Origin: Caballeronia sordidicola
GTDB taxonomy: Bacteria > Pseudomonadota > Gammaproteobacteria > Burkholderiales > Burkholderiaceae
DNA length: 64,000 nucleotides
Assembly: GCF_002220365.1 (NCBI RefSeq)
Contig: NZ_MTHB01000246.1
Location: 62,001-126,000 of the forward strand
Direction of reading: 5' to 3'
The translations under genes and the position numbers were made by a program. Position 1 is the first letter of the stretch; each line of letters opens with the position of its first letter. Below are positions 52,931 through 61,683 of this stretch, piece after piece. The notes beneath the pieces are model-generated. The model was not told where the DNA came from, made no database searches, and worked only from the letters and a program-made list of their open reading frames with translations.

Positions 52931-54745
52931 CTATTTCTCGCCCGCCTTGTTATCCTGCTGAAGACTTTCGCTCTGCAGGAAATCGAAATCCACTCCTTCA
53001 TCCGCCTGCGTCACCGTCTGCAAGAACAACTTCCGGTAACCCCGTCCTGCGGTCGGACGAACCACGGGGTTGTCGAGCGCACGCTGATGCAATTCAGCTT
53101 GCGGAACAAGCAGCGCAATCTCCCGGTTGATCACGCTCAAACGAATCCGGTCTCCATTGCGGACATGGGCAAGCGGGCCGCCAATGGCTGCTTCCGGCGT
53201 GACGTGCAGAACGATTGTGCCGAACGCGGTGCCGCTCATCCGGCCATCGGAGATCCGCACCATGTCCTTGACACCCGTTCGCGCGAGCTTTCGCGGAATG
53301 GGGATATACCCCGCCTCGGGCATCCCCGGTGCACCGACCGGGCCAATGTTCTTCAGCACAAGAACGTCTTGGGCGGTCACGTCCAGCGCTTCGTCGTCGA
53401 TCCGGCTAGTCATGTCCTCGAGATCGTCGAATACAACCGCCCGCCCCTCATGCTCCATCAACGCCGGATCGGCAGCGGATTGCTTGATGATCGCGCCGCC
53501 CGGTGCGAGATTGCCGCGCAATACCGCGAGCCCGCCTTGCGGATAGATCGGATGACTAAATGATCGTACAACGTCCTGCTGATATCCGGGTCCGCTAAGC
53601 TCGATCTCTTCCCCAAGCGTGCGCCCGGTGACGCTCAGCGCGTCCAGATGGAGCAACGGCTTGAGTTCGCGCAGCAGTGTCGCCATGCCGCCCGCCTTGT
53701 GGAAATCTTCCATGTAGTGCTGGCCGGTGGGTTTCAGGTCCAGCAGCACCGGCGTTTCCTTGCCCATCCGGTCGAGCGTGTCCAGATCGACCCGATGTCC
53801 CAGTCGTCCGGCAATAGCAGTCAGATGAACAATCGCATTGGTCGAGCCGCCAATGGCCAGCAGCACGCGCATCGCGTTTTCGAAGGCTTTCACGGTAAGA
53901 ATCTTGTCGATGGTGAGACCGTCGAGCGCCATCTGAACCGCGCGTGCGCCCGTTTCTTCCGCCACGCGGATCCGGTCGGCAGTAACCGCTGGCGGCGACG
54001 CGCCGCCCGGGACCGTCATGCCCAACGCTTCCGCGACACAGGCCATGGTGCTCGCAGTGCCCATCACCGAACACGTTCCCACGCTCGCGACCAACTGGTT
54101 GTTGACGTCGGCGACCTCTTCCTCATCGATCTCGGTCGCGCGAAACCTGGCCCAATAGCGCCGGCAATCGGTGCATGCACCCACTCGTTCACCACGGTGC
54201 GAGCCGGTCAGCATGGACCCGGTGATGAGCTGGATGGCAGGCGTTCCCGCGGACGCCGCACCCATCAGTTGCGCGGGCACGGTCTTGTCGCAACCGCCTA
54301 TGAGAACGACCGCATCCATGGGCTGCGCGCGAATCATTTCCTCGGTATCCATCGACATCAGATTGCGCAGGTACATTGAAGTAGGCGACGCAAAGCTTTC
54401 GTGAATGGAGATGGTCGGGAAGTCCATCGGCAAGCCGCCCCCGAGCATCACGCCGCGCTTCACCGCTTCAATCAGTTGCGGCATGTTGCCGTGGCAAGGG
54501 TTATACGCACTCCCCGTATTGACGATACCGATGACCGGCCGGTTCAAGGCCTTGTCGGTATAGCCGGCGCCCTTGATGAACGCCTTGCGCAAGAACAGTG
54601 AAAAGTCCTGGTCGCCGTACGACGTGAGTCCTCGCTTCATGCCGGTCGCGCGGGCGGGTGCTTGCTTGTCATTCTGCTTGTCATCCGGCGTGTCATCCCG
54701 CTTGTCATCCCGCTTGTCATCCCGCTTGTCAGATCGATCGGCCAT
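52931..54745 (-). CDS. IlvD/Edd-family dehydratase, sugar-acid (L-arabinonate) type
   Basis: 604-aa [2Fe-2S] dehydratase. Likely cluster ligands are Cys84 (NPCHGNM), Cys152 (GGCDKT) and Cys225 (VGTCSVMG); their spacing of 68 and 73 residues equals that of Cys59, Cys127, Cys200 in the L-arabinonate dehydratase of Rhizobium, and the 579-aa length of that enzyme plus the extra N-terminus gives 604. The reaction would be loss of water from an aldonate to a 2-keto-3-deoxy sugar acid. Unusual: residues 4-28 are a highly charged RDDK-type repeat before the catalytic start (MKRGLTSYG at 36), probably a disordered tail. Monocistronic. Confidence 0.85.
   Translation of the reverse strand: MADRSDKRDDKRDDKRDDTPDDKQNDKQAPARATGMKRGLTSYGDQDFSLFLRKAFIKGAGYTDKALNRPVIGIVNTGSAYNPCHGNMPQLIEAVKRGVMLGGGLPMDFPTISIHESFASPTSMYLRNLMSMDTEEMIRAQPMDAVVLIGGCDKTVPAQLMGAASAGTPAIQLITGSMLTGSHRGERVGACTDCRRYWARFRATEIDEEEVADVNNQLVASVGTCSVMGTASTMACVAEALGMTVPGGASPPAVTADRIRVAEETGARAVQMALDGLTIDKILTVKAFENAMRVLLAIGGSTNAIVHLTAIAGRLGHRVDLDTLDRMGKETPVLLDLKPTGQHYMEDFHKAGGMATLLRELKPLLHLDALSVTGRTLGEEIELSGPGYQQDVVRSFSHPIYPQGGLAVLRGNLAPGGAIIKQSAADPALMEHEGRAVVFDDLEDMTSRIDDEALDVTAQDVLVLKNIGPVGAPGMPEAGYIPIPRKLARTGVKDMVRISDGRMSGTAFGTIVLHVTPEAAIGGPLAHVRNGDRIRLSVINREIALLVPQAELHQRALDNPVVRPTAGRGYRKLFLQTVTQADEGVDFDFLQSESLQQDNKAGEK
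54665..54736 (-). repeat. Six 12-bp tandem repeats in the dehydratase N-terminus
   Basis: Units of CTTGTCATCCCG on the plus strand, the outer ones with one to three changes. On the coding strand they specify Asp/Lys/Arg-rich quartets. Multiples of 12 keep the frame, so copy number can vary without loss of the enzyme. Confidence 0.85.
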
Positions 54746-55245
54746 TGGGGAATTCCCTATTCAGTAAATGATGTATCGCGCCTTGGCGTCGGTTGGACTC
54801 GAGTTTGCGCAGGTGGAGCGTGTGTCCACGCAGTTGATTGCGACGCTCCCGACAGAGTGAAGCCGACTGCCGTCAACTGTTAGAGCAAGTTTGCCACCAT
54901 CACCGGCTCCTGGCGCTCGAGCGGTGGACGTACTGTGCGCCATCGATCGTCGCTTAGCCAATGAGCAATCGCAGGTTTCATGGCGGCGATCATCGGCAAG
55001 GCCTGGAATATCTTGCGGATCGCCGTGGCACTTTCTTACAATGCGCAAGCGTCGGCCTCTATTCATCCGGCAGTGAACGACAGCGCGGTCCTCAAACGAA
55101 GTATGGCAAGCGCGGAACCACCGGGAAAGCATGCATTCCGTTCTTCACTCAATAAAAATTTTTTGTTCTGGTTCTGGAATAGGCCTCTGACTGGCCGCGG
55201 GTGGCGCTGCGAGGAGAGATGCGTTGTAAGCTTTCCATCAGCCTC
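54746..55245. other. Intergenic region, 500 bp
   Basis: Between the dehydratase start and the methyltransferase stop. A 123-codon minus frame (54761-55132) has no ribosome site and no motif, and I do not support it. The promoter of the dehydratase must lie close to 54750-54850. Confidence 0.4.
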
Positions 55246-55962
55246 TTAGCGCGGAGCGAAGTGGCCCACGAGCATCGCGCGTTTCCAGCCAAAGCCTGCC
55301 ACTTTCCGGTATTCAAAACCCGCTTGCAGCAGCGCGCGTTTCACATCGCCGGCGCTGGTATAGGTGGAAAACGTCGCGTCGTCGACTGCTTGGGCGGCGA
55401 GTGAGTTGAAGATCGCAGGCGTCCAGAGTTCAGGATTTTTCGCCGGCGCAAAGCCATCGAGATAAAACGCATCCGCGCGCAACCGCAGCGTAGGCAAGAT
55501 ATCCACCGCGTCGCCGAATATGAGCGTCAGCGTGACGCTGGCATCGTCGAAATCGAACTGGTGCGTGCCGGGTTCCAGCGCCGGCCACGCCGCGGCGAGC
55601 GTATCGGCCAGTGCGAGGACCGAGGCATCGTCCACGGTCACCGCGTAGGCGCGACGCAGATCATCGGCCGAAAACGGGTGCTTTTCGATAGACACAAAAT
55701 GCAGCCGTTCGCTGCGCGCGGGATCGGCTCGCCACGCAGCCCATGTCGTCAGGAAATTGATACCCATGCCGAAACCGGTTTCAAGCACGGTGAACGCTTG
55801 ACGCCCCTGCCATCGTCCGGGCAAGCCGTTGCCTTGCAAGAATACATAGTGCGACTGGGCAAGACTGCCCACGATGCTGTGATAGATATCGCCATATTCA
55901 GGCGAATACGGCGACCCGTTGGGGCGGAACGCAAGCGTGGCGGGAATCAGCGGATCGGTCAT
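55246..55962 (-). CDS. MnmD-type tRNA 5-aminomethyluridine methyltransferase (MnmC N-domain only)
   Basis: 238 aa matching the first domain of MnmC, which methylates aminomethyl-uridine at wobble position 34 of tRNA using S-adenosylmethionine. Seen: GSPYSPEYGDIYHS at the start, LETGFGMGINFL as the SAM site, and DGFAPAKNPELW, the conserved core. In many Burkholderia-group proteins a FAD oxidase domain follows in the same chain; here a TAA stops the frame after GWKRAMLVGHFAPR, exactly at the domain border. Either a natural single-domain enzyme or a truncation of a bifunctional mnmC; I see no FAD-domain sequence downstream. Confidence 0.85.
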   Translation of the reverse strand: MTDPLIPATLAFRPNGSPYSPEYGDIYHSIVGSLAQSHYVFLQGNGLPGRWQGRQAFTVLETGFGMGINFLTTWAAWRADPARSERLHFVSIEKHPFSADDLRRAYAVTVDDASVLALADTLAAAWPALEPGTHQFDFDDASVTLTLIFGDAVDILPTLRLRADAFYLDGFAPAKNPELWTPAIFNSLAAQAVDDATFSTYTSAGDVKRALLQAGFEYRKVAGFGWKRAMLVGHFAPR

Positions 55963-56247
55963 GCAAGTCGGTTATCAGGGAAGGACTGCGGGGAGTCATG
56001 GTTGACGGGCCACGGCCGCGTCATTGTCGCGTGGTCCGGTAAAGGATCAGCACGTTAGCAAAAACGGCTGGCGTTGGGCGAAAAATACGCTGATCCAAAC
56101 CGTCCCCACGTTCGATGCTCAATCGCGATTTATCCGGCAAGCGGCAAAGTATCTCCGTTCTGCCATGAAGACAAGCTAAGATAAATCGAGTGGTTCCGGT
56201 TGGACCGGGCCGCGTTCGCACGTGATTTTCTTTGACAGGAGAACAAG

Positions 56248-56829
56248 ATGGCAGCCAAGAAGATCCTATTTCTGACCGGCGATTTTGCGGAAGATTATGA
56301 AACGATGGTGCCTTTCCAGGCGCTGCAAATGGTCGGTCATACGGTGCACGCCGTATGCCCTGGAAAGAAAAGCGGAGACAAGATCAAGACTGCGATTCAC
56401 GACTTCGAGGGCGACCAGACCTACACCGAAAAACCGGGTCATCTGTTCGCGCTGAATGCAAATTTCGACGACGTCGATGTCACCCACTACGACGCGCTGA
56501 TGATCGCCGGTGGCCGTGCGCCGGAATACCTGCGGCTCAACAAGCGGGTAATCGAAATCGTACGGCAGTTCGCTGCTGCCGAAAAACCGATCGCGGCAGT
56601 CTGTCACGGCGCGCAGTTGCTGGCTGCCGCCGACGTCATTCGCGGCAAGCGGATTTCCGCTTACCCTGCTTGCGCGCCGGAAGTCCGGCTGGCCGGCGCC
56701 GACTATGCGGACATTGAAGTGGACAGCGCGGTCACTGACGGCAATTTCGTCACGGCCCCCGCGTGGCCTGCTCATCCGCAATGGCTGGGTCAGTTCCTCG
56801 CACGGCTTGGAACCGAAATCTCGCTGTGA
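56248..56829 (+). CDS. DJ-1/PfpI-family protein
   Basis: 193 aa. Seen: the nucleophile elbow AAVCHGAQLL with Cys119-His120 and Glu15 in position to hold the Cys thiol, the standard DJ-1/PfpI active site. Members include glyoxalases, chaperone-deglycases and proteases; ThiJ-like stress function is likely but the exact reaction is open. ATG 56248 follows an ideal AGGAG (six bases). Alone, with promoter space on both sides. Confidence 0.92.
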   Translation: MAAKKILFLTGDFAEDYETMVPFQALQMVGHTVHAVCPGKKSGDKIKTAIHDFEGDQTYTEKPGHLFALNANFDDVDVTHYDALMIAGGRAPEYLRLNKRVIEIVRQFAAAEKPIAAVCHGAQLLAAADVIRGKRISAYPACAPEVRLAGADYADIEVDSAVTDGNFVTAPAWPAHPQWLGQFLARLGTEISL

Positions 56830-57078
56830 GCGATTGAGGAGGTTGCGGCAGTCGACGCTCCCAGGGCTCGATTAGAGGGCTTTGAGTGCGTCCGTGGAGG
56901 GCAGATGCCGTCTTGGCTCCTCCATACTGTTGATCGGCCTCCGACTGCTGTTTTATTGCGGTTGTCGGCGTCGACCGATGCCGCGATTGGCTGAAGATTG
57001 TCCCGCCCGCCCGAGCCTGCAGAACGCCGGGACCGGCGGGCTGCTAGAATCGATGTTTTACTTGCCTGGTCATGTGCT

Positions 57079-57765
57079 ATGGGCTTTGAACAGCTCGCTG
57101 TATTGAAACAACAATTCGAGAAAGAGAAACAGGCGAAACGCGCGCAGTCAAAGCCCGTGGCGAAGCCTGAGCATAAGCCTGCCTCCGCGCAGGCCGCTAA
57201 GCCAGCTTCTGAGCCAGCTTCTAAGCCAGCTTCTAAGCGCACCTCCACTCCGGTCTCGAAGCCCGTCGCCAAGCCGCCACGCCCCCCTCGGCCAGCGCGG
57301 CCTGCTGCGGCGCCTGTTGCGGTCAGGTCGAAACCCGTGGACCCTGTGGTGTTGACCATCGGGAAGCTGCAAAAGCGGTTTCCTAAAGCGTTCCCGAAAA
57401 ATCCGTCGCCCAAGCTGCCGCTGAAGATCGGAATTTTCGAAGATCTCCTCGCGCACGCTACCGAGTTGGCGCTGACCGAGACCGAGTTGCGCGCGGCGAT
57501 CAAGATCTGGTGCCGCGGCAGCCGTTACTGGACATCGATGGTTGAAGGCGCAATTCGGGTCGACCTCTCCGGCGAGGAAGGCGGACGGGTATCGCCTGAA
57601 GACGGCGTCCGCGCGACGAAGCTCGAAGAAGGCCGTCTGGCCAGAGTCGCGTCGAAGGCCGCAGCTCCTGAAAAAGCGGCGGTTGCTGAGAACGCAGCGG
57701 TTCCAGAGGCCGCAGAAGTTGCTGAAAGGGCAGCCGTTCCGGATTCCGAGAACGTTGCCGATTAA
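57079..57765 (+). CDS. ProQ/FinO-family RNA chaperone
   Basis: 228 aa. A long Lys/Ala/Pro-rich N-terminal tail (about 15-85) with repeated AKPASKPAS units is followed by the FinO domain (about 88-165): VLTIGKLQKRFPKAFPKNPS, PLKIGIFEDLL, and IKIWCRGSRYW, the RNA-binding core. A second Ala/Glu-rich tail follows to the end. The proteins bind structured small RNAs and mRNA 3' ends. The basic N-tail probably adds non-specific RNA affinity. ATG 57079 chosen as the last start before the conserved MGFEQLAVL; the frame is open to 56998. A shared upstream neighbour is absent, so regulation is unclear. Confidence 0.9.
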   Translation: MGFEQLAVLKQQFEKEKQAKRAQSKPVAKPEHKPASAQAAKPASEPASKPASKRTSTPVSKPVAKPPRPPRPARPAAAPVAVRSKPVDPVVLTIGKLQKRFPKAFPKNPSPKLPLKIGIFEDLLAHATELALTETELRAAIKIWCRGSRYWTSMVEGAIRVDLSGEEGGRVSPEDGVRATKLEEGRLARVASKAAAPEKAAVAENAAVPEAAEVAERAAVPDSENVAD

Positions 57766-58344
57766 CAGCATGTGAGAGCAGGAGGCTTGCGGCGCTCCCG
57801 CAGCCTTCCCCGCACCGTCTACGCTCTAGATAGCTGGGTTGGCACAGCACGAACATCTCGGCCGAGCCAGCACGGAAATAGAGGCGTTGCGACAACGGCA
57901 CAGGCAATGCGGTTGGTCCGTGCGTACCTCCATATTGTCCAGGTAACCTGGTTACGGCGAGTCCGAGCGCCCATTGCTTGGCTAGCCCTATCGCCGCTCG
58001 GACGGCCTCCTTGAGGCTGAAGATTGCCCCTTCGTGCGCCGACGTATCCACGCCCGCGCCTTCTCCGCCATGGGCAATACCGCGGACCCAATCCCTACGA
58101 TCACCGGTCCCGTTTCGGCTGGAACAACAGTCCGCTTGCACCATCGCGCAAATATCCTGACCAATCCCTCCGCGCGCGGCCAAATCCGTCCGCTGTCAGA
58201 TACCGGCACGTACCACAACCATTCCCGTCAAAATTTGTCGCGACCATCACGGATCCGCAGTGGGCGTCAAACGCACGATGCTCTACTTTCGCAAGCACTT
58301 CGCAGGAAACCTCCGACACCCTCCATTCGACGATTCCCAAAGTC
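57766..58344. other. Intergenic region, 579 bp
   Basis: Before the operon promoter. Frames on the minus strand stay open for long stretches (for example 57819-58183) but start nowhere sensible and show no motif; I support no gene. Position suggests decayed or untranslated DNA. Confidence 0.4.
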
Positions 58345-58391
58345 TTGACATCCTTATTTTGTTGAACAATATTAAATACATTGTTCAACAA
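58345..58391 (+). promoter_or_regulatory. Promoter with tandem GntR operator
   Basis: A -35 hexamer TTGACA (58345-58350) is followed by a near-perfect -10 candidate AATATT (58368-58373) at 17 bp. Overlapping it is a perfect 12-bp inverted repeat, TTGTTGAACAAT (58359-58370) and ATTGTTCAACAA (58380-58391). Each arm is itself a TTGT-N3-ACAA GntR/FCD-type site, centres 22 bp apart, about two helical turns. A GntR regulator bound here would block the promoter of the downstream operon. Confidence 0.8.
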
Positions 58392-58435
58392 TCTGGATCG
58401 CCGAGAGCGGTCCTTTCTACAGAAAGGGAACGTCC

Positions 58436-59299
58436 ATGCACGCGTATCGTCTGTCCTTCTCGCCGCGCCGCGCTCTGGTTGCCGGGGTTACCGGTCTGAT
58501 GCTGCTGGTCCTGCAGGGTGCGGCCAATGCCGCTACGCAGGCACCGCCCACCATCGCCTCGGGCACGCTGACCATCGGTTCAGACCTGACCTATCCGCCG
58601 TACGCGTTCATGGACGGCGACACGCCCGCCGGACTCGATCCTGAGTTCATGAAGACTCTCTCGTCGCACTTGCAACTCAAGCCGCAGTTCGTCGACACGC
58701 GTTTCGCCAACCTGATCCTGGGGATCAACGCGAAGCGCATCGACATCATTGCGTCCGCGCTCTATGTCACGCCCGAGCGCGCGAAACAGATCGATTTCGT
58801 GCCCTACTTCAAGACCGGCGGCTCGCTCCTCGCCCTGACCGGCAGCGGTTTCAAGCCCGCGACGCCCGAAGCCCTGTGCGGCAAACGCGTCAGTTCGATC
58901 AAGGGCGCCTCGTGGATCCCCAAGCTGGCCAAGGTCAGTCAGGACACCTGTGCAATGAAGGGCCTCCCAGCGATCGATGTACGCGAGTTCGAGACCTCGC
59001 CGCAAGCTTCCCAGGCGCTGCTGGCTCATGCTGTCGATGCGCAGTTCGAGGACTCGGCCGTGGCGAAAATGACCGTCGACAAGATGGGCGGGCGCCTTGC
59101 CATCACATCGACTACACCGCTTTTCCCGGTGGTTGTCGGCCTGGGGGTCGCCAAGAGCGACCCGGCGCTGCTCGCGGCGGTAAAGGGCGCGCTCGACACG
59201 ATGAAGCATGACGGCGAGTACGCAACGCTGCTCAAGCGCTACAACGTTGCCGAACCGACCGGCGAGGAAATCGCGCAAGCACTCGGCGCGGCTAACTGA
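58436..59299 (+). CDS. Amino-acid-type ABC transporter substrate-binding protein
   Basis: 287 aa. Signal peptide ending GAANA near residue 32, then family-3 binding-protein sequence: GTLTIGSDLTYPPYAFMDGD, GLDPEFMKTLSSHL, INAKRIDIIASALYVTPERA, and a Cys pair (ALCGKRVSS and DTCAMKG) likely to form a disulfide. Binds a small polar solute in the periplasm for the transporter encoded next. AGGGAA precedes ATG 58436, 45 bp after the operator. Confidence 0.93.
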   Translation: MHAYRLSFSPRRALVAGVTGLMLLVLQGAANAATQAPPTIASGTLTIGSDLTYPPYAFMDGDTPAGLDPEFMKTLSSHLQLKPQFVDTRFANLILGINAKRIDIIASALYVTPERAKQIDFVPYFKTGGSLLALTGSGFKPATPEALCGKRVSSIKGASWIPKLAKVSQDTCAMKGLPAIDVREFETSPQASQALLAHAVDAQFEDSAVAKMTVDKMGGRLAITSTTPLFPVVVGLGVAKSDPALLAAVKGALDTMKHDGEYATLLKRYNVAEPTGEEIAQALGAAN

Positions 59300-59389
59300 G
59301 CGTCATAGTCCAGTCTCACACCGGTCCCATACCCATCACCGACCACGCGGCGCGTTCGAGTCACCGCGTCGCCTTGCGGAGAAAGATGA

Positions 59390-60901
59390 ATGATTTTTGA
59401 CTGGCACTACGCCCTGTCGTTGCTCGCCGACAAGGCGTTCTGGGGCGCGTCCTGGCGCGTGGTCGAACTCAGCATAGCGACGTGGGTGATGGGTATTGTG
59501 GCCGGGTTCCTGCTGGCGCTCGGCAAGCAGTCTCGCATCGCACCATTGCGCGTGGCGTGCTCGGCGTACATCTGGCTGTTTCGCAGCTTGCCTTTGCTCG
59601 TGCTGCTGATCTTCGTGTACAACCTGCCACAGGTGTTCCCGGCATCGAGCGTGGTGCTCGCCGATCCGTTCTGGGCGGGCCTGATTGCATTGTCGATCAG
59701 TGAAGCCGCTTATATAGCGGAGATCCACCGGGGCGGGCTGCTATCCATCGGCCGGGGACAGTTCGAGGCGGGTCGCGCGCTTGGGCTGAGGTATCTCGGC
59801 CTGCAGCGGCTGGTGGTGGTGCCGCAGGCGTTTCGCGTAGCCTTGCCGTCGCTCGTCAACGAGTACATCACGATCGTCAAACTCACCTCGCTCGTGTCCG
59901 TGATCTCGCTCGCCGAAATATTGCTGGTGGGCGAGCGCCTCTACACACAGAACTTCAAGGTCCTGGAGACGATGCTCGCCGTATCGTTCTACTACGTGTT
60001 GATCGTCACCGTGGTCGGATACGCGCTGAAACTGCTCGAACAGCGACTGGACGTTGCGCGCAGAGAGCCCGCGGCGTTCAATCCCGCAGAGCCGGTCGCG
60101 CCCGCCTCCGCACCAGCGCCGCAGGTCGAAAAGACGGGCCGCGTGGCGCTTGAAGCGGTTGGCTTGCGCAAGCGTTACGGTGCGCACGAAGTGCTGAAAG
60201 GCGTCGATCTCAAGGTGCAGGCGGGTGAAGTCATCTCGGTGATCGGGCCGTCGGGGTCGGGCAAGACTTCACTGATTCGTACACTCAATGGCCTGGAGGC
60301 ACTCGACGACGGCGAGATCGTGCTCCACGGCAAGCCATTCCAATGGGGCGCAACCAAGGCGCGGCGAGTTGTGTCGCATCGCGAGCACATGCGTGGCATT
60401 GTCGATATCGGCATGGTGTTCCAGAGCTTCAATCTCTTCCCGCATCGCAGCGTGCTCGACAACGTGACGCTGGCCCCGCGCTATCACGATCGTGGCTCGA
60501 AGGCAGCGCTGCGCGCGCTCGGCATGGAGATGCTTGCAAAGGTCGGAATGGCGTCTCATGCGCACAAGTATCCGCACCAGCTCTCGGGGGGCCAGCAACA
60601 GCGGGTGGCGATTGCGCGGGCGCTGGCCATGAAACCATCGATTGTCCTCTTCGACGAACCGACCTCCGCGCTCGACCCTGAGCTGGTGGCCGAGGTCCTT
60701 AAGGTCATCGAGCAGCTTGCGCGTGAGGGGATGACCCTGGTGATCGTCACGCACGAGATCAATTTTGCATTCCGCATCTCGGATCGGATAATCTTCCTGG
60801 AGAATGGCTCGATCGTGGCGGACGCCGCGCCTCGCGTCATGACCGCGTTCGACAAGGATTCCCGCGTCGCGCACTTTCTTAAAGACCTCCAGATCGCATG
60901 A
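59390..60901 (+). CDS. Fused ABC permease-ATPase (polar amino-acid type)
   Basis: 503 aa: membrane permease (about 1-215, HisM/GltK-like, with the EAA-type loop EAGRALGLRYLGLQRLVVVP), a Pro/Ala linker (about 218-245), then an ATPase with Walker A GPSGSGKT near 287, Q-loop, signature LSGGQQQRVA near 399 and Walker B IVLFDEPTSALDPE. In most amino-acid importers the two parts are separate polypeptides; fusion in one chain is uncommon but occurs. Two chains would form the full importer. Its stop overlaps the GntR start by 4 bp. Confidence 0.92.
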   Translation: MIFDWHYALSLLADKAFWGASWRVVELSIATWVMGIVAGFLLALGKQSRIAPLRVACSAYIWLFRSLPLLVLLIFVYNLPQVFPASSVVLADPFWAGLIALSISEAAYIAEIHRGGLLSIGRGQFEAGRALGLRYLGLQRLVVVPQAFRVALPSLVNEYITIVKLTSLVSVISLAEILLVGERLYTQNFKVLETMLAVSFYYVLIVTVVGYALKLLEQRLDVARREPAAFNPAEPVAPASAPAPQVEKTGRVALEAVGLRKRYGAHEVLKGVDLKVQAGEVISVIGPSGSGKTSLIRTLNGLEALDDGEIVLHGKPFQWGATKARRVVSHREHMRGIVDIGMVFQSFNLFPHRSVLDNVTLAPRYHDRGSKAALRALGMEMLAKVGMASHAHKYPHQLSGGQQQRVAIARALAMKPSIVLFDEPTSALDPELVAEVLKVIEQLAREGMTLVIVTHEINFAFRISDRIIFLENGSIVADAAPRVMTAFDKDSRVAHFLKDLQIA

Positions 60902-61608
60902 CCCGATCCGCTTCAGTGTCTGTTATCAACCCAGCCGTGACCAAGAACAAGATCGTGACCGAGCACATTGAAGAAGAGTCCGTGACCGAACGCATCGTCA
61001 CGCAGATTCGCGACAAGATCATCTGCGGCGACCTGCCTCCCGGCACCCCCCTCACCGAAGCCGATCTCACGAAGGCGTACGACGTCTCGCGCAATACGCT
61101 TCGCGAGGCGCTGCGGCAAATTTGCCGCGAGGGATTGGCCATGCACTACCGGCATCGCGGCGTGGTGGTGCGAACACTGACACGCACCGACGTGCGCGAC
61201 ATTTTCCGGGTCCGCCGCACGCTGGAACTGCAGGCGATTGCGCTGCCGGGAAAGACCGACCCGCCCGGCCCGGCGGTGCTGCACGCGATGGCTGCTGCCT
61301 GCGATGCCGCTGCGCAAGCCGCGTCACAAGAAGACTGGCGAAGCGTGGGCACGCATAGCCTGCGCTTTCATCAGCACATTGTGGAGATGATCGGCAGCGC
61401 GCTGCTCGATCAGTTCTTCCGAACGATTCTCGCGCAGTTGCGCTTGCTGTTCTCCGCCGCTCCCGATGAACGGCGTTTCCAGTTGCCGTGGATCGAGCGT
61501 GACCGGGAACTCTACGACCTGATCGTGGCCGGGGAACACAAACGGGCAAGCAAGAAACTTTCCGACTACCTGGACCGTTCCGAAGAAGCGCTGATCGACC
61601 TTCTCTGA
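60898..61608 (+). CDS. GntR-family (FCD) transcriptional regulator
   Basis: 236 aa. Winged helix about 20-90 (TERIVTQIRDKIICGDLPPG, LTEADLTKAYDVSRNTLREA) and a helical FCD effector domain about 100-225. Overlaps the transporter gene by 4 bp, so it is made with the operon and likely represses it through the TTGT-N3-ACAA sites at 58359-58391 until an effector, perhaps the transported compound, is bound. Confidence 0.93.
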   Translation: MTRSASVSVINPAVTKNKIVTEHIEEESVTERIVTQIRDKIICGDLPPGTPLTEADLTKAYDVSRNTLREALRQICREGLAMHYRHRGVVVRTLTRTDVRDIFRVRRTLELQAIALPGKTDPPGPAVLHAMAAACDAAAQAASQEDWRSVGTHSLRFHQHIVEMIGSALLDQFFRTILAQLRLLFSAAPDERRFQLPWIERDRELYDLIVAGEHKRASKKLSDYLDRSEEALIDLL

Positions 61609-61683
61609 ACCGCTTCTTTCCAGGGTCCTTTTCTCGAACGAGGCCTGGCGCCTCGCATCGATTCATTGAGGAGATCCAAAACC

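Noticed and set aside
57819..58183. Minus-strand open frames downstream of the ProQ gene
   Set aside because: No start with a ribosome site and no motif; left as intergenic.
58359..58391. Rho-independent terminator
   Set aside because: Inverted repeat is A/T-rich, lies between -35 and the start codon, and is better explained as two GntR sites.
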